The position numbers and the translations under genes were made by a program. A model generated the notes under the pieces. It was given only the letters and a program-made list of their open reading frames with translations, had not been told where the DNA came from and ran no database searches. From Microcebus murinus (lineage: Eukaryota > Chordata > Mammalia > Primates > Cheirogaleidae): a stretch of 64,000 bases of DNA. The stretch is taken from NCBI RefSeq assembly GCF_040939455.1, contig NC_134122.1, forward strand, positions 33,274,001 to 33,338,000, written 5' to 3'. Shown here one piece after another: positions 1-11,409 of the stretch. How positions within the stretch are numbered: the stretch's first letter is position 1; every line of letters begins with the position of its first letter.

Positions 1-1280
1 TTATTATTGCCCTTCGCAGAGTGTCTGCTGAACTTGCGGAATCGGCAAGAACCTCAGGCTGTTTCCCAATGATGAGGAGGAGCTAAGTGGTAGCTCTCTT
101 CCCTGCCTTCCCCACCTCAGTTCTTTACAGTTAGGGCTTGTTATTCCTGATTTTAAAACAATTGTTCCCATGGCAACACCCTGGCAGCTTCCCTTAGCAA
201 CCCACAGCTATCTTTCACAATTTTAACCAAGTTGGTTCAAATACAAAATTGCTTTTTCAGAGAGTTAGCAGAGGCAAAGCCAAAATGACCAGTTGACTGG
301 AGCTTAACTTTTCACGAGTCTTAAGAATATCACAGCGGAGTTCGAAAACCACTAGAAAGCTGTTCTGCCAACCACATGGTGAGTGCAAAGGACAACGCCC
401 AGGTTTGTGGTATGGGAGGCTGTTTCAAACCTAAAAAAATAACAATATGTAAACTCTAAGATGTAAATTCTTCCTCTGATTGACAAAAGATTCACAAATC
501 GAGCCTATTTAAGATTTATAGATTGTATTCATTTTCTCTTGCTGCATCTGGGTGCAAATGGGTGGAGGCAAAGAAGATCTACCAGAGGGAGGGGTGAGCC
601 TTGGGTTTTATAGACCGTTTCTTGGGGAGAGTGAGTATCTGGGACAGAGCAGCCATTGCAATAAAAAAATTTTTTAACAACCAGTTTTGGGGACCCCTGG
701 GTCAGTGACATCCTGTAGAGATAAGGGAGGAGGGTAGTTCCGTCCTTATCAGGGGGAACAGGAATGCTGGCTCCAGCTGGCTGTTAGGTTTACAACCTCC
801 GGGACTCTCCAGACTCCTGCAGCTATTGTTTCACAAACCTTGGTTTTCCATTAATTGCATTCTGTCCCATGCATACTTTTCGAGTTCCACCTGGAACAAA
901 CCTAACACAAGGTGTGGGCAAGTGTCTTGAATTCTGGAAGCTCTTGGAGGAATCTGTTGCTCAGCCTTTTCAAGACTCTAGAAGCTGCCTGCTTCCCATG
1001 ACTCATGGCCCCTTCCTCCTTCTTCAAAGCCAGCAGCACTGAGCTGAGTCCTCAAACTGACACCTGACCTCTCTTCCTATTCCCTCTTCTACCATTAAGG
1101 ATAATCCAGGGCAATCTCCCTATTTGAAAGTCCTCTGAATGGCAACCTTAATTCCATCTCTACCCTGTCTTTCCCCAATTCCATCTTTGCTATATAACCT
1201 ATCAACCTCACAGGTTCCAGCAAACATTAAGATTTCTTAAGTTCAGCAGACGTTGCCCTGCTACTCTGTGAAGGACAATA
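1..1280. other. No gene seen; unassigned sequence
   Basis: Mixed-composition mammalian DNA with short scattered frames on both strands. I see no coding exon with convincing splice context, no RNA gene and no repeat I can name. Confidence 0.5.
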
Positions 1281-1289
1281 GTAAATGCA

Positions 1290-1505
1290 TGAGTTTGGGA
1301 TTCAAGCAGATTGGGATCTGAATTCCTGATGCATCCCATTGCCTTGTGCAAGACCAAGGTAACCCAAAGAACTACCCTGGGGCTCCATTGTGTTAATCAT
1401 GAGATGGGGATTTAGGTGGGATTTACCTCTGGAAGTTGTAATTACATGAAAGAGCATAGCAATTTGCCTAGTACAGTGCCTGAAGAGCAGCTAGGATGTG
1501 GATGT
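1290..1505 (+). repeat. MIR-like SINE fragment
   Basis: The segment has a degraded version of the MIR layout. It begins with a 'gggattcaagcagattggga' block, has a poorly conserved centre, and ends with 'agtacagtgcctgaa', matching the MIR tail 'agtgcctggcacatag'. MIRs are ancient tRNA-derived SINEs mobilised by L2. Sequence divergence is high, so the limits are approximate. Confidence 0.45.
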
Positions 1506-1509
1506 CTTT

Positions 1510-2400
1510 GAGGAGTTATCATTCCCTATTCCACAGTAGAGACAGTCGTGTAGGCAGATTTTCCTAATGAGGAAGAGAACAGCAGGGTTTCTCCAGAAGC
1601 TCAGCATCTCCTTGCCCTCAGCCACCACGGCTCTCTTTGACCTCTTCCTCTTGCCTATTCTGCGCTACTCAGGAAGAAAAAAAATGGGGCCTGAAATCTT
1701 GTCCCCTAATCTTTGCCCCAACAGCAATGGTTGGTGCCTAGAAGGGTCCGTAGAACAAGGCTAGGCCGTGCAAGGGGCTGTCACAGGGAGATGGGGTTCT
1801 GGCGCTGGGGAAACTGGCCCAGACAGTCGCATTCCTGTTGACAAGCAAAGATGAGGTTGCCTGTGGGGGCGAGATGAGCCAGGCGGAGCAGGACAGACTC
1901 AGAGCTGCTGACATTTAACACAAGACAAGGGTGATGGATGCCAAACCAAGGGGACTGACTCCACGAAGTGCCAACCTCCCCTAAAACACTGCTGCAATTA
2001 TCCCATGAAGGCATTTATGTAGCAGGACAGGAAACAAATCCCTGCAGTAATCAGTAAAAACAAACGTGACGCCATAACTTACCAGGGAGAAATGGCTTCC
2101 GACGCTGGTTGGGCTCCCAGAACATGCACACGCACATCACTGAGTCCCGTGCCCAGCTCTGCAGTGACACCACGGAGGGACATAATGAAGAAAAGTATCC
2201 TCAGGAGCCTCGTGCCTTAGCTGGCAGGAGCAAAGTGCACTCTGGAAAATCAAATTTGTAATTGCAGACACACTATTATGGGCCCAATAGCTGTAAGCTG
2301 CTTTATCAAAAGCAAAAAGAAGGTTAGAAGAGGCTGGGGCAGGGGGAGTCTGGTGGCCTGGGGAGAGTGCAGGGAGGGGTCAGCAGAGACAGGTGAGGAA
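1510..2400. other. No gene seen; unassigned sequence
   Basis: Contains short open frames in both directions (for example 1567-1764 on plus and 1781-2014 on minus) with no recognisable domain. I see no named repeat. Confidence 0.45.
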
Positions 2401-2404
2401 GCAA

Positions 2405-2540
2405 GGAGCCCAGGGGTGGGGCTCTGCCACTTCCCAGCTGTGTGACTCAGGGCAAGTGATTCAACCTCTTGTGCCTCAGTTTCCCTGTCTGTGGAAAGGC
2501 ATCAATGGTAGAAGTCTTGGGTGACACCTGGCAGGCGAGC
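2405..2540 (+). repeat. MIR SINE fragment
   Basis: Strong match to the MIR core: 'ctgtgtgactcagggcaag' followed by 'cctcagtttccctgtctgtg'. These correspond to the conserved 'ctgtgtgaccttgggcaag' and 'cctcagtttcctcatctgta' blocks. The overlapping open frames on both strands (2469-2801 plus, 2447-2737 minus) cross this SINE and are not taken as genes. Confidence 0.85.
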
Positions 2541-2949
2541 CCTGTGCATGGCGCCAAGAACACAGCAAGCGTGCTCTGCATCTGCTCTTGTGCCACAGCT
2601 GGGATTGTCAGTACACTTGAGGCTATGAAAAAAGTAGGAGTGAGGCTGGGCCTCAAGGGGTTGGCAGAAGAGGGGGAAAGAGGACTCACAAACCCATCAG
2701 CAGCCATGCTGGAGCCGGAACTGCCCGGCAAACTCACATGGAGGAGACTAGAAGCTTCTGCTGAACAAGGAGCTTGGGGTCCGATTACGAAATGGTCCTA
2801 AAGGCTGCTTTAAAATCCCCTAGAGAGTCGCCAAACGAGTGGGATCAAAAGAGAGATAGCAGGCCATTTGCAATTTGCGCAGAAAATATTCTAGAATGTG
2901 GTGTTTTTCTAGAGAATGATCAGAGATCGTGGATCCAGATTGTGCAACA

Positions 2950-3095
2950 CCCTGAGCCTGTTTCCTCGCTTGTAAGAGAAGGATGACAGTCACCTTCCTA
3001 CAAGGCAGGAGTGAGGAATAAATAAGGAAATATCTTTAAAGTGCTCAGCACGGTGTCTGGAGTATAGTAAATGCTCGAAAGGTATGAATTACTGT
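2950..3095 (+). repeat. MIR SINE 3' fragment
   Basis: Runs 'tttcctcgcttgtaagagaa', then 'gaggaataaataagg', then 'gtgctcagcacggtgtctgg' and 'agtaaatgctcgaaa', which is the order of the MIR 3' half. Only this half is recognisable. Confidence 0.75.
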
Positions 3096-4004
3096 TAGTC
3101 CAAAGGGTGTGGGATTATCTTCCTAGTAGTTTTCAAAATGTGTTTTTGTTGGTTTTAACAGAGAAACATTGTTTTTGCTGCAAAGAAACTAAAAGAGGTT
3201 GATTTGAGGGTTCAAGGCCCAGAACCCTTGCTGCTTGGCCTTCTCCTGTCCCCAAGGCAGCTCCCTGGAGAAGGGCCTTCCAGTGCCTTGCAACCTGGCC
3301 CCGCTGCTCTGCTGGCGAGACCTGCACAGGAAGACTCCTCGGCTGGGACCACAGCTTATGGCCTCTCTACCTGGGACCGAGTCTCTATTCGGAAACACCA
3401 GTTCACCAAACAGCTAGTTTGCTAAGTCAGTTTGATAAAAGTCAATATATTGCACATCAGTCCCCTGAATGCCAAGTCACCAAATGACTAATTTCTGAGT
3501 GTCTCAGATCATCAATATCTCGCTATTTTAACTACTGATCCAGTTTGCCACCATTCATATAGGACCCACAGGCAGGGAGTCCTCACCCAGGACCTTCACG
3601 TCCTCGGTCTAAATCTAGAATCTTCCTCTCACCGGTGCCCTTATTCCCTCCCCCCTACCACTAGTCTGTCCTCACCCCACCCCCGTTCTGCCCCGCTCTG
3701 ATCCTCTGTCCCAAATGCTCTGGGTTCTTCATCCTTATCCTCCAGCCTCTGCCCCTCTGCTCACTCCACCCCAGCCAGTGACATTGTGCTATAATAGGAA
3801 ACAGATATGTGGTCTTTGTCTCTGGTTCCTGGCGTAGAGCTTCTAAAACCTCTGGAATTTCCTGAGGACTGCCGTTTATCTCATAACAAGCTCCTTTCAA
3901 CCACGCTGGTTTATGCTAACCCTGTGATTAGAGGGATGACATTTTCAACCTCCTCCCCAACCCCAAACTCTAGGGAAGGGAGAAGGGCTAGAGACTGAGT
4001 TCAA

Positions 4005-4499
4005 TCATCAATGGCCAATAATTTAATCAATTGTGCCTGTATAATGGAACCTCCATAAAAACCCTAAATGATGGGGTTCTGGGGTGGGGAACACACCCCA
4101 GTGCTGGGAGGGTGGCACCGTGCCCAGAGAGGGCCTGGAAGCTCTGCAACCACCCTCCCCATACCTTGCCCTGTGTACCTCTTCATCTGGCTGTTTATTT
4201 GCATCCTTTTTAAGAAATGTGAGTAAAGTGTTTTCCTGAATGCTCTGAGCCACTATAGCAAATTGTCAAACCTGAGGAGGTGGCTACAGGAACCCCAATT
4301 TGTGGTCGGGTTGGACGGGGACCCACTACTTGTAATTGGCATCTGAAGTAGGAGCAGTCTTATGGGCCTGAGCCCCTAACCTGTGGGGTCTGCACTAATG
4401 CAGGGGTAGTATCAGAATTAAATTCCATTTATAGGACACCCAGTTGGTGTCTGCAGAGTTGGAGACTTAATTGGTATCAGGAGGGAAAATCCACACATT
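4005..4499 (+). repeat. Old ERVL-type LTR
   Basis: About 500 bp with the layout of an ancient mammalian LTR. It contains 'ataatggaacctccataaaa', a 'ctctgagccactatagcaaa' block resembling the R/U5 part of ERVL-type LTRs, and ends in ACA just before a tRNA-Leu primer-binding match at 4500-4513. The LTR is diverged and I cannot give a subfamily name. The 5' boundary is approximate. Short frames inside it (4023-4253 minus, 4031-4213 plus) are incidental. Confidence 0.6.
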
Positions 4500-4513
4500 T
4501 GGTGTCAGAAGTG
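4500..4513 (+). promoter_or_regulatory. Retroviral tRNA-Leu primer-binding-site remnant
   Basis: TGGTGTCAGAAGTG matches the complement of the 3' end of mammalian tRNA-Leu (…CACTTCTGACACCA), the primer used by ERVL-class elements. Its place directly after the LTR marks the LTR/internal boundary, so this copy kept the start of its internal region. No gag, pol or env frame is visible downstream; the internal region appears lost within a few dozen bases. Confidence 0.6.
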
Positions 4514-4529
4514 TGCGTAGAGATAAAAG

Positions 4530-6330
4530 TTTTCTTTTACAGCTTTGCCCCTACCTGCTCTTTGGTGACTCTCTTGCTGGGTTGACAGCCAGGCTATGTT
4601 CTCGGGTGACCCTTCTCTGTCCCTCTCCCCAGCAGAGGAGCCCCTCTCTGATCCCGACACCCTGAGCTCCAGCCACAGGGAGATAGGATGGAGGCAAGAG
4701 GAATAGTTCTTAAAATCTTATTCTGAAGGCACAATGACAGCTGATCACCTAAAATGTCACTGAAATCTTCTAAAGCCGGAGACTGGAAAAAAAAAACACA
4801 CAGTTTTTATCTGAAGAATACAAGCCCCTTTAAATGACCAGGCCCAGAGAGGCATTTACATTGTCCCAGCAGTCCCATCGTCAAGAGGCTAAATAATTGC
4901 CTCTCGAAGCCACTTGCTCTGTGGACTCCAGACAAACTCACCCTGAGTAGCCACAAAGTGCCGTACACCGACACCGTAACCCTCACCCTATAGTCCAACC
5001 ATGCAGAGCTCACCACCAATCAATGTTATTTCTGTAAACCCATGCGAATGCCTGTCAAGCAACCTTTGTCATCAATTGCCCGATCTCCTGATTTGTCCCT
5101 TTTTCTTTGAAAGCTTTGGCCTCGCCTTTGTTCCGGGGCACTGCCCAGGAAGCTCGGAAGTGTGTCCCCACTGATAAACCTCTACATTAACTTAGCCTCA
5201 GCTTCTTCCTTTTAGGCCAACAAGCTGTTAAAAACTTTTCATCCAATGGTTTAAAATAAACACTTCGTTTATAAATTTAGTAAATTCTTTGAAGTTGTTA
5301 TTCGGCAAATGGAACATATAGTGAATTGTCTGGCAGCAGATAGGTTTATGGAAAATCGACCATTAACTAGAACTCAGGCCCCAAATTTCTAATCCAATTT
5401 GCTTTCTTCTAAATAATATTTCTCAATATTTTGGTTGCCAACCATATATGTCTTTCTTAGTATGATTAAATCTAGTTTCTGTTTTCTCTTTTATTTTTGG
5501 CAACTTTTTTTTTTCTAACTAGCTTTCTTTTTAAAAATGCAGTGTATTTAAAATGTTAATGGCCTCATTTTCATTTGCAAGTATTCTTGTTAATGGTGAA
5601 ACCTACCTAATGTGAGTTAAAACTAAAAGCCTGTCAGGGTAATTCACAAACATAAAAAAAAAAAAAAAAAAAAAAAGCTGTAGCAATTCTATGAGGATTC
5701 CCTGTTAATATTCTTAAGGACTTTCAATGGATATACTAAGTAGGCCTCAGTATTAACAGAAATAGCAAACAAATTAAAATTGGACTCTTGGTAACAATTG
5801 GGAAAAATGAATATTCACACCCTTCAGCATGAAATTGAATCTAGTTGTCCGGATGCCTCCTGCACATTTAAGGAGAACATCTTTATTGAATAATCATCTT
5901 GCTAAGTATCGCTTAAGACTAGTATGGCATCACCTGACTTCACAGTGTTTTTTTTTTTCAGGAATGCACAAGAGAGCAACATCAATCAAATTTAAAATAA
6001 TGCCATCCTCATTTGGCATGGATGTTAGTAGCAATCTCTATTTGTAGCTACAGCGCATTTTCATGTGAGCGATGTAATTTACAAAGGAATGTGCATTTTA
6101 TTATAATTCCAGCCTAGGAGACATCTTAAAATCCATTTTCAGGCCTTGGAGACCGTCCCGATGATCCATGAGAAATGTCTAAATGATCCCCCATTCCACA
6201 GTGGATTACAACTTCAAGAACAGTGCCCGCCGCTGTACGGATAAATCCCTCTCCAGGTTTAATCTCTTTGAGAATTCAGTTTATATTAAAAGAAAAACAC
6301 TTCGCTATGCATTTCTACATAAAAAAGTGG
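4530..6330. other. No gene seen; AT-rich from about 5.2 kb
   Basis: Sequence without a recognisable gene. A 23-base A run lies at 5654-5676 with no identifiable element upstream of it. About 6060-6300 is less repetitive and could be conserved non-coding DNA, which cannot be judged from one sequence. Confidence 0.45.
5654..5676 (+). repeat. Poly(A) tract, 23 bases
   Basis: Uninterrupted run of 23 A residues. It could be the tail of a retroposed sequence, but the preceding bases match no family I recognise. Confidence 0.9.
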
Positions 6331-6339
6331 GATTTCAAG

Positions 6340-6525
6340 TGAAGCTTTAATACATCATCCTGTTTAATCTTCACGACGATCTTTGGCAGTAGGTGTTACA
6401 ATCCCCACTCAGAAATGAAGCACCTGAGGCTCACAGAGGAAAAATGACATTTCCAAGTTCGTACGGCTAATGAGAAGGAGACAGGCATTAAACTCACCTC
6501 CCGGCTCTGAGCCAATAATCAGTAA
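6340..6525 (-). repeat. MIR SINE, antisense
   Basis: Reads as the reverse of MIR: 'tgtttaatcttcacgacgat', 'tacaatccccactcagaaat', 'gaagcacctgaggctcacag' and 'ctcccggctctgagcc'. These correspond to the reverse complement of the MIR tail, core and 5' part in the expected order. Diverged but clear. Confidence 0.75.
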
Positions 6526-6639
6526 GTTGAAGCAACAAACGTGCATCACTTACCGGATGCCAAGACGCTTCTGGATTGGACTTTCTGTGCAGAGATGGGA
6601 ACAAGGCTGATGGCCGATGGTCTGACCCATCATCTCTCA

Positions 6640-6957
6640 CCCAGACCTTTCCAAAAACTTCTTACAGTTTCTCCCTGCCCTAAACCATTTAATTCACTCC
6701 TTGGTGCCACATCAATCTCTAGGAAATGAACATGTCACACCCCTGCTTAAAACCCCTTAAATGATTCCCAATCATTCACAAAAAAAAAAGTTCAGTCTTC
6801 CCAACAGGACACAAAAGGGCCTTTGCAATCTCCCTCCAGCTTCCTTCCCACCCTTCATACTCCTAACCCCCCCTGGAGTTCTGTTTTCTCTATCTGAGAC
6901 GGTCTTCCTTTCTGAATCTGGTCACATCATCCAAGTCACTTGCCTCTTGAAATTCTA
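6640..6957 (+). repeat. L2 LINE fragment
   Basis: Contains 'catgtcacacccctgcttaa' and 'aaccccttaaatgattccca', the hallmark of the L2 3' coding region, followed by 'caaaagggcctttgcaatct'. The short plus-strand frames here are relics of the L2 reading frame, not host genes. Confidence 0.75.
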
Positions 6958-6959
6958 GA

Positions 6960-7184
6960 ACAAGGATCAACAAACTATACTGTACATTCCAAGTCTAACC
7001 TGATGCCTGTTTTTATAAATGAATTTATTTTGGAAGATAGCCGTGCATATCTGTTTACATATTGTCTGTGGCTGCTTTGCACTACAAGAACAGAATTGGA
7101 GAGTTGCAATAGAGACTATACAGCCTGCAAACCTGAAAATATTTAAAATCTAGACCCTTACAGGAAAAGTTTACTGTTCCCTGC
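6960..7184 (+). mobile_element. Non-autonomous hAT DNA transposon remnant
   Basis: Aligns along its length to a common mammalian hAT family. The left end reads 'caaggatcaacaaactatac' (for caggggttggcaaactatgg), then 'gcctgtttttataaatgaat', 'tattgtctgtggctgctttg', 'gagttgcaatagagac', and the right end 'aaaagtttactgttccctg'. The two ends are degraded inverted repeats. No transposase is present, and no clear 8-bp target duplication remains. Confidence 0.7.
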
Positions 7185-8009
7185 CCTGGAAGTAGTCTAC
7201 AGTGAGCTCTATGTGTAAAGCAGATAAAAACAGAGATATTCAGATAAGGGCTGGAGTGGGAGCCAGAGTCCTGTGCCATCATCTCCCACCCCTGCCCTTT
7301 CCACACAGAGGCTCTTGGGAGGGTCCCACAGACCCCCAAAGCTGTAAGTTTGAAGGCGACACTGATCTAACTATGCTCTAGGGTCCCTTGCACAGTGCAT
7401 CGTTCACGATTCTGTGTCTAAGGCACTGTGTACACTTCCCAGATTTAGAACCAGCCAAAATCAAACTGTATCTTTGAGAATTTTTTTTTTAGAACCAAAT
7501 CACAACTGAGACCAGTTGAAACAGGAAAAAAAATATATATTATCAGACATTTTCCCCACTTATCCGCAGGACAGCCTTAAAGCATAACTTCTGGTTGCTG
7601 GAACAAACTGGCACTTTCTGTGATCTGTCTTGGCCATTTAAAAAACACAAAAAGAGAGTGTCAGCTTCTGGTAGATGTACGACATGGGGGACTGTCACTC
7701 CGGTGACGGAGCACTCCTGGGGACGGGACTGCTTCAAAAGGCATCAGGCAGGTAATGACATTGTGAGTTATTTGTTGCCGGAGCAGGGAGTGTTTTGAGT
7801 GGCTCGCCAGTGCATTGGGGCCGCATCAAAGAATATTTAGGTCCCTGGGCAGGAGGCTTCCAAGAAAGACAGCTGGTCAGAGGTCCTTAGCGTTCCGTAC
7901 TCTGGGCAAAGACTCATGGCATTTGGACAGTTTTCCCTCTGACACTTTCTGTGTGCCAGTGACAAGTTCTCTAGACTCTCTGGGGCCTGATTTCCTTATC
8001 CGTCAAATG

Positions 8010-8200
8010 ACTGAATGAGCGCTTACTGTGTGTCAGGCTCTGCGCTAGGAGTTTTGCAGATAATAACTCAATGCTCACAAACACACTATATATAGAATCT
8101 CCATTTTATGAAAAATACAGGAAACCAAGTCCCAGAGAGGTTAATTAACTTACCCTAAATCACACAGCTACTCAGTAGGATAGCAAGGCTTTAAACCAGC
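8010..8200 (-). repeat. MIR SINE, antisense
   Basis: Clear reverse-complement MIR: 'gagcgcttactgtgtgtcag' and 'gctctgcgctaggagtt', then 'tccattttatgaaaaataca', 'cagagaggttaattaactta' and 'aatcacacagctactcagta'. Nearly full length. Confidence 0.85.
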
Positions 8201-8234
8201 TATAGAAATAATCTATCAAGACAGGTAAGGTATG

Positions 8235-8460
8235 GCTCTTAATCCAAATAGCTTCTATTTAAGTCCTGGCTTTGCCACTGATAGGGTAAGATATTAGTCC
8301 ATTTGTTTAAATACTTCAACTTTGACTTCTTTATTTATAAAGTGAGAATGATGGCATTGCCTCTGTTTGCCTCATAGAGTTGTTTGGATGGCTGGATGAG
8401 ACAATTTTTGTGAAACAACCTGGTACCTTCTGAATCATCATTAATGGTGGCTATTATTGC
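8235..8460 (+). repeat. MIR SINE
   Basis: Sense MIR with 'agtcctggctttgccactga', 'tttataaagtgagaatgatg', 'ctcatagagttgtttgga' and 'tacc' near the tail. It directly follows the antisense MIR at 8010-8200, giving a head-to-head SINE pair. Confidence 0.75.
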
Positions 8461-8524
8461 CATCTGGTTAAACCAAAACCCATGCTATTAGGCAGGCTGT
8501 GAAAACTGAGTTTTCCTCCCACCT

Positions 8525-9230
8525 CTTCTCTGATAGGGTTCTCATCAATGTCACCGATAACCTGTGTCAGGCCAAAGCCAACGGTCAATTCTTTTGTCTT
8601 CATCCCTTTCCTTAGTCTCTCAGCAGCATTTGGCATGACGTTCCCTGAAATATTTTCTTCTCTTGGCTTTTGGACACCACATTTTCCTGGTTTTCTCTCA
8701 CCTCTTCCTTTGCTAAGTTCTCCTGCTTCCCCAGACTCCTAAAAGTAGGCGATCCCAAGGTTCTTTCTCAAGCTCTTCTCTTCCCCATCAATACTCTTTT
8801 CTTAAGTTACAAGGTTGAGTCCTGCAGTTTCCAATGAGCTGACAAGTCCTAAACTTCTCTCCCCACCTGGACCTTGCCTCTGGGTTCCAGATATCCTAAC
8901 ACAGAAACACGGATATCTCAAAGGTTCCTCAAATGTAACATGTTCCAGACAGAACTACTGGTTCCCTCTTGACTTAAATTTGTTGTCTTTCTTCCAACAC
9001 ACGTCATTTACCCAGTTACTCAGGCCACAAACCTAGGTGTCACCTCCTATTTCCTCTCCTTCTCCCGCACCTCATTTCAAATTCATCAGTTGGTTCTTTC
9101 TGTTGTATGTCTAACACCTTTCTCCATGCCTCACTGTCACAAGCCTAATCCAAGCCACTATCCACTACTGTCTGGATGGCACTAACAGCCTCTGCCTAAC
9201 CCTACTCTTCCTGCTTTTAAACATTCTACT
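8525..9230 (+). repeat. L2 LINE, ORF2 region remnant
   Basis: Follows the L2 reverse-transcriptase region: 'agtctctcagcagcatttgg' (the L2 'LSAAF' segment), 'ggttttctctcacctcttcc', 'ttcctcaaatgtaacatgtt', 'caggccacaaacctaggtgt' and 'ccaagccactatccactac'. Many frameshifts and stops are present. The plus-strand frames 8548-8742 and 8815-9036 are pieces of this dead LINE protein. Confidence 0.75.
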
Positions 9231-9234
9231 ATAA

Positions 9235-10205
9235 TTTACTAATAGTTTGTTTTCCAAAATTTCACTGAATTTCAATCCTAAATTTCTCTAAGCATTGTGG
9301 GCTCAAGAGGTTTTGACTCAATAAAGCCAATCTGTCACTTTATTTTTCTTATATTAAAAATGGAACAAGTATTGAATGAAGTGAATTTGATCTTTTTTAA
9401 TTTTTTCTCTCCAAACTGGAGGAGAATTTGAGCCCAGCTGCTATTCCATCTACCTCCTCACTCTGCCTCCACTACCTGACATTAATCAACCAAGTTACAT
9501 GCGGGACTTTTCTACATTTGTCAGCATTTGTCTGGTCGTGAATAATGTGGCCATAAAGATAGACCATGCTTAAAGCTCTGGCTCAGGAAAAATGAATGAA
9601 TTGGAGTCAAACCAAGTTTAAGCCAGGACAAGGAAAGGAACCCAAGTGGCAAGCTAGGCCAACAAAAAAACCATGTCCAGGAAGGCATGGAAAATGTAAT
9701 TCTAGCTAGACTATGTGAATATAAATGCCTGGAGATCTTTCAGAAAGGCTTAGGAGCACTATGACTCTGGGCTTTGAGGGGGCATTGATTCTCTGTGTTG
9801 ACATTCATTCAAGAGATATTTTTAGGATCTACTATGGTTCTTTTGAAATGGAACCATTTTCAAATCTCTATTTCAAACAATAGTTTGCATATGACAGAAT
9901 CAAACCATGTCAGGCCAAAAGAAGACTAAACCTCACCTAGGTTCTCATTTTGAGGCCCAAAGCCCCTAGCTGGTTCATGAAGATAGTCTGTGAATGATTT
10001 TTTTAAATACATAGCCAAGCCCATAAATGACTGCTGGAAAAGATAACTGCTTTAAATTTCTTTACTTTCGTTTGAAATCACATCAATTCAGTTATACATC
10101 ACTTACTTTGGAATCCCCTAGTTTATTTCAGAGAGTAACAAAAATAAAAAGACAAATCTCCATTTATGTTAAAGTACTATTTTTCAAAATTTGTGTGTCA
10201 TAACT
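9235..10205. other. No gene seen; AT-rich unassigned sequence
   Basis: No named repeat or gene. A short near-perfect inverted repeat (TTTGAAATGG, two bases, CCATTTTCAAA) lies around 9842-9865. It is too short to call a functional hairpin. Confidence 0.45.
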
Positions 10206-10209
10206 TATG

Positions 10210-10555
10210 CAAATATAAAATGAACACTTGTCAAAGATTTTATTCTACTCATTAATTGCTGAGGGAACCAGTAAGATGTTAAGACGGGTTCAAAGAGCAT
10301 TTAAGGAGCCAGGTTTTGATAGGCACATTAATAAAAGGTTGTTAGGATAAAATCTCTGGACTACATACAAAACACTGTAATGTCTAATAGGTGATTTAAC
10401 ATGTAACTTCACTAAATTCAGGATCTTTAATCAATATTAACCAGTGAATTAAATAAGATAAAGCCCTCTAAACTTGGGTGGGCCTCTGCTCTTGTGAAAT
10501 AAAGGACATGTCACCTGCCTTTTGTCTTATTTCAAATTTTTTGGAAAAGTCAGCA
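10210..10555 (-). repeat. LTR-like repeat, copy A
   Basis: Shares a colinear run of similar blocks with 17505-17924: 'aaatataaaatgaacac', 'gagggaaccagta', 'atgttaag', 'ggttcaaaga', 'aacttcac', 'ctttaa', 'aatattaa', 'gttaaata'-type and 'ttgtcttattt'. Read on the minus strand, the block begins TG, lies just after a purine-rich GGTAGGGAGAC stretch resembling a polypurine tract, and carries AATAAAAT near its end. An antisense LTR fits, but the family is not identified and I did not compute the identity. Confidence 0.45.
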
Positions 10556-10869
10556 GTCTCCCTACCACACTCCTGGTATCATAAATAATCTCAAAAAAGC
10601 CTGACATCAGTATGTTTGGCTTCATTATGTAAATATGTGCAAAAAAGAGTGTTTATTAATTATGCATGCCTTATTAAATTTGCTCTGCAAATCTAGAGCC
10701 CTATAGTATTGGGCAACTTCTGTGTGAAACCTGTGAAAGCTCCTATTGTTAGGAAATTTAGCTGTAGGAATTTAGAAATTTGCCATGCTAACCAGGTCCT
10801 GACCCCTTAACCCAGCAGATAACTTGGTTTCCTTAGGTCTGTCTTAGTTGATAAAGGGATATCTATTTT

Positions 10870-11405
10870 GGTCTCTCAGATCCCAAAATGTTACCCCAAA
10901 ATGTGACACTTTGGCATACTGAGTATTTTAAGCTGATGGAAATTGAGAAAACCACAGAAGCATAAAGATCTCTCTGACCTTCTATTTCTCTGATTCTTCC
11001 ACCTTTCTCCCCTGAGGCCATAAAAAGAAAAATAATTCTTGGACCTATCTCCCCTGAAAGTAGGTCCAGAGGGGCTCTTTCCTTTACCTGGGGACAAGGA
11101 CTATTATACAGAGACACAGAAAAGAATCTGAACAAACATGCCTGGCTAAGTTCCTATCCCCAAGTTTATTATCATTAGATCACATCCCTCTTTTGATCCA
11201 ATCATGTTTCTCCACAATTATCTACATCTTTCATCAGAATTAGCATAAAAACATAGTTTCCCTGGGTCTCTGGGTCTTCATTTCTGAAGGCTCCCATGTC
11301 ATGTAAAGCAAGTTAAGTGAATTTGTTATGCTTTTCTTTTATTAATCTGTCTTTTGTTATACGAGTGTCAGCTTATAAACTGTCCAATGGGTGAGAAAAA
11401 GATAT
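10870..11405 (+). repeat. LTR-like element, family not assigned
   Basis: About 530 bp with features of an ERV LTR. It opens near 'tgttaccccaaaatgtgaca', has a purine-rich centre, and ends in 'tttgttatgcttttc', 'ttaatctgtcttttgttata' and 'gagtgtcagc', a pattern common at the 3' end of ERVL-type LTRs. The minus-strand frame at 10863-11135 overlaps it and has no protein match I recognise. It lies between the two LTR-like copies at 10.2 and 17.5 kb. Confidence 0.45.
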
Positions 11406-11409
11406 TACT

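Noticed and set aside
9842..9865. Short hairpin-like inverted repeat
   Set aside because: Arms of about 10 bp with mismatch in AT-rich DNA; expected by chance and no RNA-gene context.
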